From: Stomorhina lunata
Taxonomy: Eukaryota; Arthropoda; Insecta; Diptera; Rhiniidae
Assembly (NCBI GenBank): GCA_933228675.1
Contig: OW121744.1
Coordinates: 95,193,264 to 95,257,263, forward strand
Reading direction: 5' to 3'
Length of the DNA: 64,000 bases
The notes under the pieces were generated by a model that saw only the letters and a program-made list of their open reading frames with translations, searched no databases and had not been told where the DNA came from. Shown here piece by piece: positions 10,861 to 23,185 of this stretch. The first letter of the stretch is position 1. Every line of letters starts with the position of its first letter. Made by a program: the position numbers and the translations under genes.

Positions 10861-10957
10861 GAAAACTTGTTTAATTGTTGGTCCATATTTGACCCTAGCA
10901 CTGAAGGGTATCATATAGTCGGGCTTGACCGACTATACCTTTTCTTACTTGTTTCTA
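10861..10957 (-). mobile_element. ACAAGTAAG-family 5' fragment, reversed
   Basis: On the minus strand: AAACAAGTAAGAAAAGG, TATAGTCGGTCAAGCCCGAC, then ATGATACCCTTCAG and the internal motif GGTCAAATATGG. With copies A and B it makes a nest of three insertions within 1.7 kb. Confidence 0.8.
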
Positions 10958-10959
10958 AC

Positions 10960-12255
10960 TACCAACTGTATATTTTGCTTTAATCTTCAAAAAATTCAGT
11001 TTATCTTTAATTTCGCATTAGAAATATTTAAAATTTTTTTGCTAAATTCTTCGTTTTCATTTGGATATTAGGAAACCTTTAAATAAAATGCATTAAATTC
11101 CTGATGTTCATTTTGTTTATATAGTGACTAGAACTTTGGTATCGAAGCCTTAGAGTAAGGTAAGGACTTTATATATAGAAGAGAAGTTAGATGTTCTAGG
11201 TTAGAAATCATCATGAAAAAATGTTAAGCTCAGTTGAACCACAAAACGACCAAGAATCTCACTTTTATTTTATCTTTGATTTTTTGTACCCACATTTTTT
11301 GCCAGGACTCAAACAACACATACACCTACACCTTTACTACATTTTTTATTTTTTTACTAAAATACGTGTATTTTTTTTATTATTTTTGCTGGTTGTTCTA
11401 CACTTTGTTTCTCGGGGTTTTTTCTGTTTTTTTTTTTTTTGATGTTTATTGTTTGGAAAAAGCACAGGAATAGTTAGCAGGATATGAAAGTTTATTTCGT
11501 TCATATTTAGCTTTTTTGAGAAATTTCTTTCTTTTTCTAAAAAAAAGAAAAGAATTAAAGTCATTACAGGGAGTTGGTAGATTGTTCAGTTTAAATTCCG
11601 TATTTATGGCTATCAAGGTAGACAGACATTGAAACGGACAGACGGCTCGAACTGCAAATAGAGAAAAAAGAAAACAACTTACCCAGACATTTATTAGTGG
11701 TCTTCCTTTTAACTCTCCTTATCTCAGGATCCTTGGGCTAAATTAATACCACTCGTATTTCTAAATGCTAGAGTTCGTATGTATTCCCTATTATTTTCTT
11801 TTTTGTTGTTCTAAAGCAAAAGAAAGTAAAAATTTCTTTTTAATTTAACTTAACAGATTTTTATTACCTTTACCATTATTGTACTTACATTTCTGTATGT
11901 TTTGCTGTTTTTTGCAAAAATCTCTTAACTGTAGGTAGAGATTTGTATTTAAAGAATTTTTAGTTTTTTTTTTTTGAAGTTAAATAATGGAAAGGGGGTA
12001 AACAATGTCTTTGTTGGAAAATTTATGGTCCAATGTGAAAATATCCGCTCAACTATAATCATGGGACGTGTTTATAGGTTTGTTACATTTAATAATACCA
12101 ACCTCCAGATTTAGCTAAAGTTAAATAATTTTTTGCTATAACCTTGAAATATTAAACAGTGGAGGAGAAAAGTAGATAAGATCATATATTTCAAAATTTC
12201 ATAGGAAATTAAAAAATTACTAAAGGGAAGCTTAAGGTTTCAAGTTGAAGCTTTA
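10960..12255. other. AT-rich spacer, no gene seen
   Basis: T-rich and A-rich runs, and a GACAGACATTG / GGACAGACGG patch near 11618-11645. Two overlapping plus-strand frames of 73 and 79 codons (11221-11473) consist of Phe, Leu and Tyr encoded by T-runs and look like chance. Confidence 0.6.
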
Positions 12256-12259
12256 AAAT

Positions 12260-13450
12260 TTTGTTCTGCATAAAAGTTTTCTAAAGAAAAGGTTTCCCAT
12301 ATTAAAGTAATAACTTTTTACATATTTAAATTTTTTTATAGAAAACTTTTGCTACATTTAAGTTTAGGGTAGAAAAATTTTCCCTTCAAAGTTTTCTATG
12401 TAAGACTTTTCTCACATTTAAGTTTTCTATTGAAAACTTTTCTCACATAATTATAATTACCTCCCATAGGGATGCCTTCTTAACTTTTCTCACATAAAAG
12501 CTTTATATAGAAAACTTATCTAACATTAAAATTTTCTATAGAAAACTTTTCAAAAATTAAAGTTTCTTCTTTTCACATTAAAGTTTCCGATAAAATACTC
12601 TTCTCACATTAAAGCTTAATATAGCAAACTTTTCTTACATTAAAGTTTTCTATAAAAAACTTTTCTCATATAAAAGTTTTCTACAGAAAACTATTCTCGC
12701 ATTAAAGTTTACCATAGAAAACTTTTCTTGCATTAAAGTTTTCTATTGAAAACTTTTCTCACATTGAAATTTTATATAGAAAACATTTCTCACATTAAAG
12801 CTTTCTGTAGAAAACTTTTCTCACATTAAAGTTTTCTATAGAAAACTTTTCTCATATTAAAGTTTTCTATAAAAAAAACTTTTCTCATATTAAAGTTTTC
12901 TATTAAAAGCTTTTCTTACATTAAAGTTTTCCATAGAAAGCTTTTGTCACATTAAAGTTTTCTAAAGAAAACTTTTGTCACATTGAAGTTTTCTATAGAA
13001 AACTATTCTCATATTAAAGCTTTCTACAGAAAACTTTTCTTATATTAACGTTTTCTATAAAAAATTTTTCTTACATTAAAGTTTTCTATAGAAAACTATT
13101 CTTACATTAAAATTTTCTATAGAAAACTTTTCTCACATTAAAGTTTTCTATAGTAATCTTTTCTCACATTAATATTTTCTATAGAAAACTTTTCTTACAT
13201 TAAAGTTTTCTATAGAAAACTTTTCTCATATTAAAGTTTTCTATAGAAAACTTTTCTCATATTAAAGTTTTCTATAGAAAACTTTTCTCATATTAAAGTT
13301 TTCTATAGAAAATTTTTCTCACCTTAAAGTTTTCTAAAGAAAACTTTTCTCAAATTAAAGTTTTCTAAAGAAAACTTTTCTAAAATTAAAGTTCTCTATA
13401 GAAAACTTTTCTCATATTAAAGTTTTCTATAGAAAACTTTTCTGAGATTT
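12260..13450 (+). repeat. Satellite B, 31-bp tandem array
   Basis: Period 31 bp (AAAG at 13202, then 13233). The unit has the core TTTTCTATAGAAAACTTTTC followed by TCACATTAAAG or TCATATTAAAG. Units are most regular at 13140-13440 and decay towards 12260. A foreign 33-bp piece interrupts the array at 12447. It passes directly into satellite C near 13450. Confidence 0.95.
12447..12479 (+). repeat. 33-bp foreign insert in satellite B
   Basis: Identical to 8886-8918 and unrelated to the satellite unit around it. Its flanks TTTTCTCACATA and TTTCTCACATA are satellite on both sides. Confidence 0.85.
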
Positions 13451-15080
13451 AAACTTTTGTAGGATAGTTTATGGAATCTTTGAGAGAGCTTAAGCTTCCT
13501 GTGGAGAGCTAAGAGTTTCTATTGGAGATCTTCCAGTTTGTATGGCATTTATGAGCTTTTTAAATGAAATCTTAGGGATTCTGCAAGAAAGCTTATGTTT
13601 CTACAAGAAACCTTGAGGTTCCCATACGAAAGCTTAAAGTTTCCAAAAGAGCGCTTAAGGTTTCCAGATCAAGATTTCTTTAAACAAACAAAAGTTCGTA
13701 TATGAATATCTCTATAGAAGACCTTAAGGTTTCTAAAGGCGAGCTTAAATTTGCTATAGTATATCTTAAGATCTCTATAGTTTCTATATAGTTCCTATAG
13801 AAAAGCTTAAGATTCGTAGTAAATGCTAAGGTTTTTTTAAAAGGCTTATAGATTTTATAGAGAAGTTTAAGTTTTCTAAAGAATTTTTTAGAGTTTAAAT
13901 TAAAAAAAGCTTACGATTTCTATACATAGGAAAGCTTAATGCGTCTATGGGAAAGTTTAAAGTTTCTATGGTAAAGCCTTTCAGTAGAAAAGCTTTTGGT
14001 TTCTATAGAAAAGATTTTGGTGTCTATAGAAAAGCTTCAGGTTTTAATAGGAAAGCTTTAGGTAAGCTATAAGTTTATATAGGAAAGCTTCAGGTTTCTA
14101 AAGAAAAGTCTTATATTTTAATAGGAAAGCTAAAGAACAGCATTATATTTCTATAGAAAAGCTTTAGTATTCTATAGGAAAGCTTTAGGTTTTAATAGGA
14201 AAAGTTCAGTATTCTAAAGGAAAGTACTAGGTCGCTACAGAAAAGTCTCAGTTTTCTATAGGAACGATTTTGGTTTCTACAGTAAAGCTTAAGACTTCTA
14301 TAAGAAAGTTTCTTTAGTAAAACTTTAGATTTCTATAGGAAACCTTTAGGTATTTATAGTAAATCTTTAGGTTTCTATTAGAAAGTTTTAGGTTTGTATA
14401 TTAAAGCTTTAGGTCTCTATATAAAAGCTTTAGGTTTTATATGAAAACTTTGGGTTCCAACAAGAAAACTTTTAGTTTCTATAGGAAATCTTTTAGTTTC
14501 TATAGGAAAGCTTTTGGTCTCTATACGAACGCTTTCAGCTGCTAAAAGAAAGCTAAAAATTTCTATATGAAAGCTATAGGTTTTTAAAAGAAAGCTTAAG
14601 GTTTCTATAGGAAAGCTTATTATTTCTATAGGAAAGCTTTAGGTTTCTATAGAAAAGCTATATCTTTTATAGTAAAGCCTTAGGTTTCTATTAGAAAGTT
14701 TAAGGTTTGTATAGGAAAGCTTTATTTTTCTATATATATGAAAACCTTATGTTCCTATAGGAAACTATAAGTTTCTATAGAAAAGCTTTTGTTTCTATAG
14801 GAAAGCTTTAGGTCTCTATAGGAACAGTTTAGATTGCAAAAGGAAAGTTTTTGGTTTCTATAAGAGAGTTTTAGGTTTTTATATGAAAGCTTTGGCTTTC
14901 TATAGGAAAGCTTTAAATTTCTTAGTGATAGCTTTAGGTTTCCAAGGAAACTTTTTGGTTTATATAAAAAAGCTTTAGGTTTTTATAGGAAAGCTTTAAG
15001 CTTCTAAAGGAAAGCTTTAGGTTTCCAAGGAAAGCTTTATGTTTTTTTTTTTAGGAAGGCTGAAAACTTAACTTTTCTAT
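13451..15080 (+). repeat. Satellite C, 21-bp degenerate array
   Basis: Period about 21 bp, built on GGTTTCTATAGGAAAGCTTT with many substitutions. AAGCTT (HindIII) recurs at nearly every unit. Identity between neighbours is far lower than in satellites A or B, indicating an old array. Confidence 0.9.
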
Positions 15081-16614
15081 AGGAAAGATACAACTTTTGG
15101 AGTGTTTGAAGCTTTTAATTTTTGTCTTCTTTTAAAAGTCACTGTAAGTTTTAAATTAATCTACATATTTGCGGTATTAAAATCAGCTTTACTTTCCTCT
15201 ACTCCCAGAAGTAGTATATTTTGCTGCTATGATTTTTAAGTCCTGACTATGATTTACAGCTTTGTTTTGAAAGCATCAAGCATTTTTATCTTATAATTTC
15301 TGATCCTAAATTTGTATTGAAAAACAGATACAATATTTTTCTGACTACTCTTAACTTTTCAATTTCAAAAGGATTAAGATGGTGTTATATCTACCACTGG
15401 CTGCCCCATAGCTGTATTGCTCAGTCAAAGTTTTTATGGCTACAGCTTTTTTTATTAGGTTTATATTTTTTATCGCTTTTTCTTTCAAAACAATGTTTGG
15501 GGTTCCATTTTTTCAACACTCACACACAAGATATTCTCACTTTTATTTGTATTGTTCGAGTGTCGAACTTGAAAATTTTGTATTTAGGAGTTATTGAATT
15601 GAAAATAGTATTGACTTTATTCTTTAGTATAATTCTTTTGAAAAACTGGTAACAAAAAAGCTGTAAATCATAAAAAAAAAGGGAAAGCAACATAGGAGAC
15701 GTTTTTAGAATTTGATTTGGCTTGAATTCAAACTAAAGAACTCAGAACTAAAAAATTCATTCAAAGCCAAAGTGCCAGCCATGTATTTAAATCGTATTAT
15801 AATTTATGAGCTTTTTTTATTCTGGGCTTTAAGTTTTATTATTATTAAGTTTGTTTTTTTATATTTTTCTTTTCAGTTTTTATTTTATTTAAAATATATC
15901 TTTAACTAAACGTTTATTCTTTCGCCAGACACTTTAATCTTGCGTCTGTGTAAGACTTTTCAAATAAGCTTAAATTTTATGTCTGTAGCTTTAAGGTGTG
16001 TTTTGAGCTTTTTTTCTTTTCTTATAAATCTAATGCATTCAGAATTTTCTTTCAAAGTATTATTGGCAATTTATGGTGTAATATGAGGTAAATTTAATAA
16101 GTCATTGACAATATTGGTTTCCCTTTCTTTTACTTTATTTAAAATTTTGTCGTTAGAAAAAGAAACGTAAGAATATCTTGGGTATATTTCAAAAGTTGTC
16201 ATAAATTTTTTATTTAATGTTAAATTATCACTGTCGTAAAAGGAACGAATAATATGTTGAAAATAAAATAATTTCAATAAAATTGAAAATAAGTTGAAAA
16301 TACGAGTATGACTTTTTAAGTGAAACTATAAAATTGTTAAGATAAATTATAGGAATTTACAGCTAAAGCTGCTAAAAATAAAATGACAAGCTTTAAGTTG
16401 TAATAAAGAAAATACTCAGAAATTTTCTACAAAGTTTTTTACAAAGTCTAAATTTTCCTTAGAAAAGCCAAAGCATTTCTATGTGAGAATTTATAGACTA
16501 CAAAAGGAAAGCTTAAAAATTCATATAAAATCAGAATTAGTACTAAAAATAATCATAGTAATCGTTTCTAAGCATTCAGATTCATAACGAAACTATTTAG
16601 TTAATTATTCTAAA
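15081..16614. other. Spacer, no convincing gene
   Basis: AT-rich. A 111-codon plus-strand frame (15317-15652) begins with TTG, is dominated by Phe, Leu and Ile from T-rich DNA, and shows no domain. I do not call it. A 65-codon frame follows at 15712-15909 with the same character. Confidence 0.55.
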
Positions 16615-17790
16615 CATTTTATAGGAAAGCTCTACTTTTCTTGAGGAAAGAAAAAAATTTCTACGTTAGAGTTTATGGACAGCAAAAGAAGATCTAAGGA
16701 ATTTATATAGGCAAAATAGTGAATTTCTAAAAAACACTTTAAAGATTCATTAAGGAAACTTACATAAGTGAATCCTTAGGATTCCAAATGACTTTTAAGA
16801 AAAGTTTAATGGTTCCTAAAGCAAAGCTTTAGGGTTGCTATACAAAATATATATTATTAAGAGCTTTTAAACTAGTTTTTGATTCATTGGACGTAGTTAA
16901 GTGTTTATAGCAAAACCTAAGGTTTTTATAGGATAACTTACGGTTTCTAGAAAAAAAAGCTTAACACTTAAAAACAAAAATTTCAATGGGAAAGCTTAAG
17001 GTTAGCAAAAGTTTAAATTTCATTTACAAAAGCTACAGGTTACTTTCGCAAAACATAAGAATTTAAAGAGAAAGCTTAAAGTTTTTATTAGGAAAGCTTT
17101 AGTTAATTGGTTTTCAGTAGGGTTTTATTTAGGATAGCTTAGGTTTTAGTTTAGGAGAGCTTGTGGAGCTTTCAGCTTTACGTTTCTTTAAGGAAGCTTT
17201 AGGTTTCTAGAGGAAAAGCTTAAGGGGTTTATAGGAAAGATTAAAGTTTCTATATGAAAACTTTAGGTTTTGTAGGAAAGGTTTAGGTTTCTACAGAAAA
17301 GCTTTAGGCTTCTATAGGAAAGCTTAAGGTTTCTACAGAAAAGCTTTAGGTTTCTATAGGAAAGCTTAAGGTTTCTATAGGAATGCTTTAGGTTTCTATA
17401 GAAAACTTAAGGTTTTTATAGGAAAGCTTTTGGTTTCTAAAGAAAAGCTTTAGGTTTATATGGAAAAGCTTTAAGTTTTAACAGCAAAGCTTTAAGTTTT
17501 GTTTTTTTTTTTTTATTAGAAAACATCTGTCTGAAATTTTTTGTTTTTATGTTCGAAAGCTTGAAATTTTTTGTAGAAAGCTTTTTATAAATATTTTGGA
17601 AAAAGTTTAGGGTTTTCTGTATGAAAGCTTTAGGTTTTGAGAGGAAAGCTTGAGGATTTCTCTAGTATAAACCAATTTAAAACCCTTTGGTTTTTAATAT
17701 AAAAGCTCTAGATTTTTTAGAATAGCTAAGAAAGAAGTTTTTATGGAAAAGCATTAGTTTTTTGTCTGAAAGCTTAGGGTTTTCTAGAGG
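16615..17790 (+). repeat. Satellite C, 21-bp array (second block)
   Basis: Degenerate at both ends and fairly regular at 17260-17500, where units read GGTTTCTATAGGAAAGCTTA or GGTTTCTACAGAAAAGCTTT. A poly-T run lies at about 17498-17515. Confidence 0.88.
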
Positions 17791-18180
17791 AAATCTTGAG
17801 CTTTACAGAATACAAATTTTCCATAGTAAAGCATAAATTTTATATGGAAAAGTTTAAGATTTATATAGAAAAGCTCTACATTTGTGAAAGAAAGCTCTAT
17901 GATTCCAATTATAATTTGAAGTTAGAACATTTATGTAATTTCGTAGCCATACTGTTTAAGAGGTTTGTTTTGCAAGGCTCCGTTAACGATATCTTTCTTT
18001 CCTCGGACTTCGATTTAAACATCGTAGTTCAGAAAACATAAAGATACACAAAAAATAACGAAACATATTAGGGATTACCTTAAGAAAGCATAAAAGGTGT
18101 AATTTATCTTATAGGAGAGCATAGGGATTACAATACAAATTTACGAGCGTTGCTATAGAAAAGCTTACGTATTCTTAAAA
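17791..18180 (+). other. Decayed satellite C edge
   Basis: Scattered GGAAAGC and AAAGCTT words with a less repetitive patch at 17940-18060. An 81-codon frame (17796-18041) crosses this without recognisable content. Confidence 0.5.
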
Positions 18181-19450
18181 AAGTAGGATTGCTATAGGAA
18201 AGTTTTAGAATTCTTGTGATAGCTTTAATTTTTAATTTTATAGCAAAAGTTGTTGGTTCTGAGTGCACAAATTTGGTTTTCTGGAAATAATCTTTTAGTT
18301 TCTAGAGACAAGATATAAATTCTAGTTTCCTGAAGAAAGCTTTTGGTTGATAGTGGAGAAAAGCCTGAGGACTGCTATAGAAAAGTTTTGGAAAACTTAG
18401 TGAAATTTTTGGCTTTTTAGGAAAGCCAGTACAGCTTTTGGCTGATGTTTTTTTAAAGCTTTGAGTTTTTAGATGATTTTAGAGAAAATAATTGGGTTTC
18501 TGGTGAAAGAATTGATGTTTTGGAAAATAAGTGAATCCAGGTGAAAGCTCTTGAAGAATTCTATGAAAAAAATTATTAAGCTTTAAGTTACAATTTTATC
18601 AAAACATAAATTTCCGGTTTAGTTTTTGCAAAATGTGTGTTTTTTTTCAGGATAGCTTTTACCTTTAACCTTTGGTAGAGGTTAGGATTTCTATAGGAAA
18701 GTTTTAGAAATCTTAGTAACAGTTTTTTTTAGAAAAGCTTTAAGTTTTTGTAGGATTTTAGTGGAAATATCTGGGTTTCTTGAGAAAGGTTTGGTGTTTT
18801 AGAAAAAATCTCAGTGACTCTAGGTAAAAGCTTTTGATTTCTGGAGAATAATTTTAAGGTTTCTGGAAAAAGTATTTAGGTTTTATGACAAAATCTTTCG
18901 AATTTTATGAGATATGTTATTAAGTTTTAAATATAAACTTTATAAAAACATGGGCTTTTGAAGATGAAAGCGTTTTTCAGGTTTCAGATTTTAGAATTTA
19001 GAATTCTATGAAATAAGTTATTAAGCTTAAAGTTAAAATTTAAACAAAACATGGATTTATGGTTTAGTTATACAAAATGTGCGTTCACTTACTTTTTCAT
19101 GATAGCCTTTTCTTTTTAAGGATAGCTTAAGTTTTGTAGTATAGCTTTTGGTTGAGGTTGGGACTTCTATAGGAAAGTTTTAGAAAATTTAGTAAAAGCT
19201 TTTATTTTTTAAGAAAAGCTTTAAGTTTTTAGAGGATTTTAGTGGAAATCTCTGGGTTTCTAGAGAAATATTTGGTATTTTTGAAAAACTTTTGTGACTC
19301 TAGGTGAAAGCTTTTGATTTCTGAAGAATAATTTTAAGGTTTCTAGAAAAAGTTTTTAGGTTTAATAACAAAAGATTTCGAAATCTATGAGATATGTTAT
19401 TAAGCTTTAAGTAAAAACTTTGGAAAAAACATGGATTTCTGCTTTATTTA
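18181..19450 (+). repeat. Higher-order repeat derived from satellite C
   Basis: Long composite units are built from diverged 21-mers. TTCTATAGGAAAGTTTTAGAA at about 18689 recurs at about 19165 (spacing 476), and AAAACATGGATTT-type words recur near 18601, 19037 and 19425. The two best units align along their length, including GACTCTAGGTGAAAGCTTTT and GAGATATGTTATTAAG. Confidence 0.8.
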
Positions 19451-20930
19451 AACAAAATGTGTTTTTATTTGTATCAATTGCTTCCATATTTAGTCATGGC
19501 GCCTTTTTTTGGACTCCGGCAAAAGCGGCTTGATTAAAGGAAATTGAAATTAATATCATTTTAAATTTCCTTGTGTAATTTTTGAATTGTTTTTTTTTAT
19601 AATATTTCCTACAACTGACTTTTTGTTAAGTTTTGACTCTTAGCATTTAATTTTACTCTGTTGTGTTTTAATCATGAATTGCACAACTGTCAATTATAGA
19701 AAAGGAAAACCTTGAAATGTCCCAAAAACCAATAAACAAAAGTAGCATCCCGTTCCCGCAGAACATGCAACAACAGTTTCTTTTCTTCTAAATATAAAAC
19801 CAGGCTAAACTTAAAAGCTCAAACAATTGACTTTGAACGTTTGTAAGTTGAATTGTATTGGAATATATTGATGATGGTTTGTTTGTAGGAACATACTCTT
19901 ACATGTGGTTACCAAAAATAACTGAACAACAAAATCGACACGATACAATGTTAAACACTATGTCTGTCCTTACTAATGTCCGTCCTACGGTTCATGCGTC
20001 CGTCCTTCTGTCTTTCTAGTGTTGATTACAATCGTAAAGAGCAAACGGTTTTAAATGCTTAACAAGTCAACAGCAAAATTTAAAGGCATCATCATGCAAT
20101 AAAACTTGTATTCTCTGTTTAAAATCTATAGATAAAGATCAATATTGCACATACCGACAGACAGACGGACAGACAAACACTTGGTTAAGAAAAGCTGTAG
20201 TAAAATCCTGAAAATAAAAACGAAACACTAAAACTAGTTAAAATTGCGGGAGGTACATCGTTGTAGACAAAGCTAACCATTCGATCTAAATACACTTACA
20301 CAGTCATGCCTTCAACTCTAAGGAAGTCAGATATCCAGTACACTTTATACATATATACTAGTAGATATATTCCTCTACAATATTGGTTAAAAGCTCACTT
20401 CAATAATAATAAATTGAAATAGACAAGTAACATTTTTAGGTTTTAATTTTAATTAATAAAAAACCCAGAAAAAAAAAGCTCTATCCACTACGAGAACAAA
20501 TTATTGCATTGAGGTGAAAAATATTTTATACGATAAATTTTTTTTCCTACATTTTTCTTTTAATATTTTATTTTATTACAATTCTTTTGATTAGTTTCTT
20601 TTTTTTGCTTCACTTCGCTTTTGCAATTGTTGGTATTTTCTTTTTGTTTCTTCATGAAATCTTAAGAAAATAATTCACTGTCAATAAATTGCCATAAATT
20701 CAAATGTGATTGGTAATAAATGACGTTTTAACTCTAAACGCGTGAGCAATAAATTACTGTAACAATTGGTTGCATATACAAAAAAAAAAAAAATAATAAT
20801 ACAAATAAAAAAAGCTTCATTCATTTATTCCTTGAGATATGTCGGTGTATGCAAGCATTGAATAAATTTTATAGTTTTTTTCCAAAGATACTCTACTTTG
20901 TGAGAGCCATGAAAATAATAAATGGATAAT
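19451..20930. other. Spacer with GACA/GTCC patches and poly-A
   Basis: Contains GTCCGTCC-type words at 19965-20020, GACAGACAGACGGACAGAC at about 20156-20176, and poly-A at about 20780-20793. No coding region recognised. Confidence 0.6.
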
Positions 20931-20934
20931 AAAG

Positions 20935-23185
20935 GTTTATAAATGGGAATTAAAAGCTTAAAGTTTCTAGAAGAAAATTCATAGGTTCTTGATGAAACTC
21001 TTATTTACATTTTATAGAAAAAGCTTAACGCTTAACCAGAAGTTTCCATAAAAAACAATTTCAGTTTCTAGTGAGAAGCTTATTATTTCGCCAAAAAAGT
21101 TCTTTACAAGAAAGCTTTAAGATTAAAAAAGCCTTGGTTCTTAGTAGAACAGCTTTATGTTTTAGTTTAAAAGCTTTGGGGTTTGAACTCTAAAACCTGT
21201 GCTTTACAATTATCAAAACTTAAAATTTCCATATGAATCAATAAGTTTCTATATAAGAGCTTTTCTTAATAAAAAACTGTCGCTTTTTATGGACGAACTT
21301 TAAATTACCTAAGGGTTTAAGTTTATAGTGTAAACTTACTATTTCGTCGTAAAAGCTTAAGTTCTTAAACTTTTTATATAAGAGCTTTTAATTTCTTAAT
21401 TAAAAACTGTAGCTTTTTATGGGTGAACTTTAAATTACCTAAGGGTTTCTGTTTCTAGTGGAAACTTACTATTTCGTCGTAAAAGCATAAGTTCTTAACC
21501 TTTTTATAAGAAAGCTTTACGATAAAAAAAAAGAGTTCGGGCTTAGTAGAAAAGCTTTATGCTTTAGTTTAAAAGCTTTGGGTTTAAAAATCAAAGACTT
21601 GTGCTTAACAATTATTAAAACCTTAAATTTCTTTATGAAACATTAAGTTTCTATATAAGAGCTTTTAATTTCTTAATAAAAAAATTAGCTTTCAGTGGGA
21701 GAAATTTAAATTGTCTAAGGGTTTCTGTTTCTAGTGAAAAACTTAATATCTCGCCCGGAAAGCTCAAGAACAGCTTTATGTTTTAGTTTAAAAGCTTTAG
21801 GTTTAAAAATCAAAGACTTGTGCTTAACAATTATCAAAACTTAAAATTTCCATATCAAACAATAAGTTTCTATATAAGAACTTTTAATTTCTTAACAAAA
21901 AAATTTAGCTTTCAGTGGGCGAACTTGAAATTGTCTAAGGGTTTCAGTTTCTACTGAAAAACTTAATATCTCGCCAGGAAAGCCTAAGTTCTTAAGATCT
22001 TCATAAGAAAGCTTTGCGATTAAAAAAGCGTTGGGTCTTAGTAGAACAGCTTTATGTTATAGTTTAAAAGCTTTAGGTTTAAAAATCAAAGACTTGTGCT
22101 TAACAATTATCAAAACTTAAAATTTCCATATCAAATAATATGTTTCTATATAAGAGCTTTTAATTTCTTAACAAAAAACTTTAGCTTTCAATGGGCGAAC
22201 TTGAAATTGTCTAAGGGTTTCTGTTTCTAGGGGAAAACTTACTATTTCGTCGGGAAAGCTTAAGTTCTTAAGATCTCCATAAGAAAGCTTTGCGATTAAA
22301 AAAGCGTTGGGTCTTAGTAGAACAGCTTTATATTTTAGTTTAAAAGCTTTGGGTTTAAAAACCAAAGACTTGTGCTTAACAATCATTAAAACTTAAAATT
22401 TCCATATGAAACAATTAGTTTCTATATACGAGCTTTTAATTTCTCAATAAAAAACTTTAGCTTTCAGTAGGCGAACTTCAAATTGTCTAAGGATTCCAGT
22501 TTCTAGTGGAAAACTTACTATTTCGTAAGGAAAACTCAAGTTCTTAAGATCTTCATAAGAAAGCTTCACGATTAAAAAAGCGTTGGGTCTTAAAAACTGT
22601 GGCTTTCCGTGGGCAAACATTAAATTGCCTAAGGGTTTTAGTTTCTAGTGAAGTTCTTACTATTTCATCAGGAAAGTTTTAATTCTTAAGCACTTCATAA
22701 GAAATTTATGATAGAAACGAAAAGAGCTTTATGAAAGAAAACCGCTTTATGATAAAAAATCGTTGGGTCTTAATACAATTGCTTTATATTTTACTAAAGA
22801 CTTGAGCTTAACAAAATATAAAAGCTTAAAGTTTGTATATGAAACATTAAGTTTCTATATAATATTTTATATTTATAAGCATTACTCTTCTAAAAAGCAT
22901 GTTCCTTCCATATAAATTCATGATTTTTTTTATAATGATTTTGTTAGTGCGATTTAAGATTTTCTTAAGATAAGCTTGGAGCTAAAGTTTTACGAAGGAG
23001 CAAGTTGTGCGTTAGGTTACTACAAGCAAATTTTTATACTCCACATAAAAGCTTTATATTTTTAAATCGAAACTTAAAGTTTCCGTTGTGTATTTAGAGC
23101 AAACTTAAGGTTTATTTAGAAAAGCTTGATGTTTATAAAGAAAAGCACGCATTATGTGTTTGAAAAGCTTTAAGTAATCAAAAAA
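20935..23185 (+). repeat. Higher-order repeat, about 276-bp units
   Basis: Marker GTTTCTATATAAGAGC and variants lie at 21245, 21647, 21865, 22142 and 22418, giving spacings of 402, 218, 277 and 276. Each unit includes TTTAGCTTTCAATGGGCGAA, TTGTCTAAGGGTTTC, TTACTATTTCGTCGGGAAAG and AAAAGCGTTGGGTCTTAGTA. The two shortened or extended spacings show unequal exchange. Short frames across it are repeat artefacts. Confidence 0.88.

Noticed and set aside
15317..15652. 111-codon membrane-protein-like frame
   Set aside because: Starts with TTG, composition follows T-rich DNA, no domain, no splice or promoter context.
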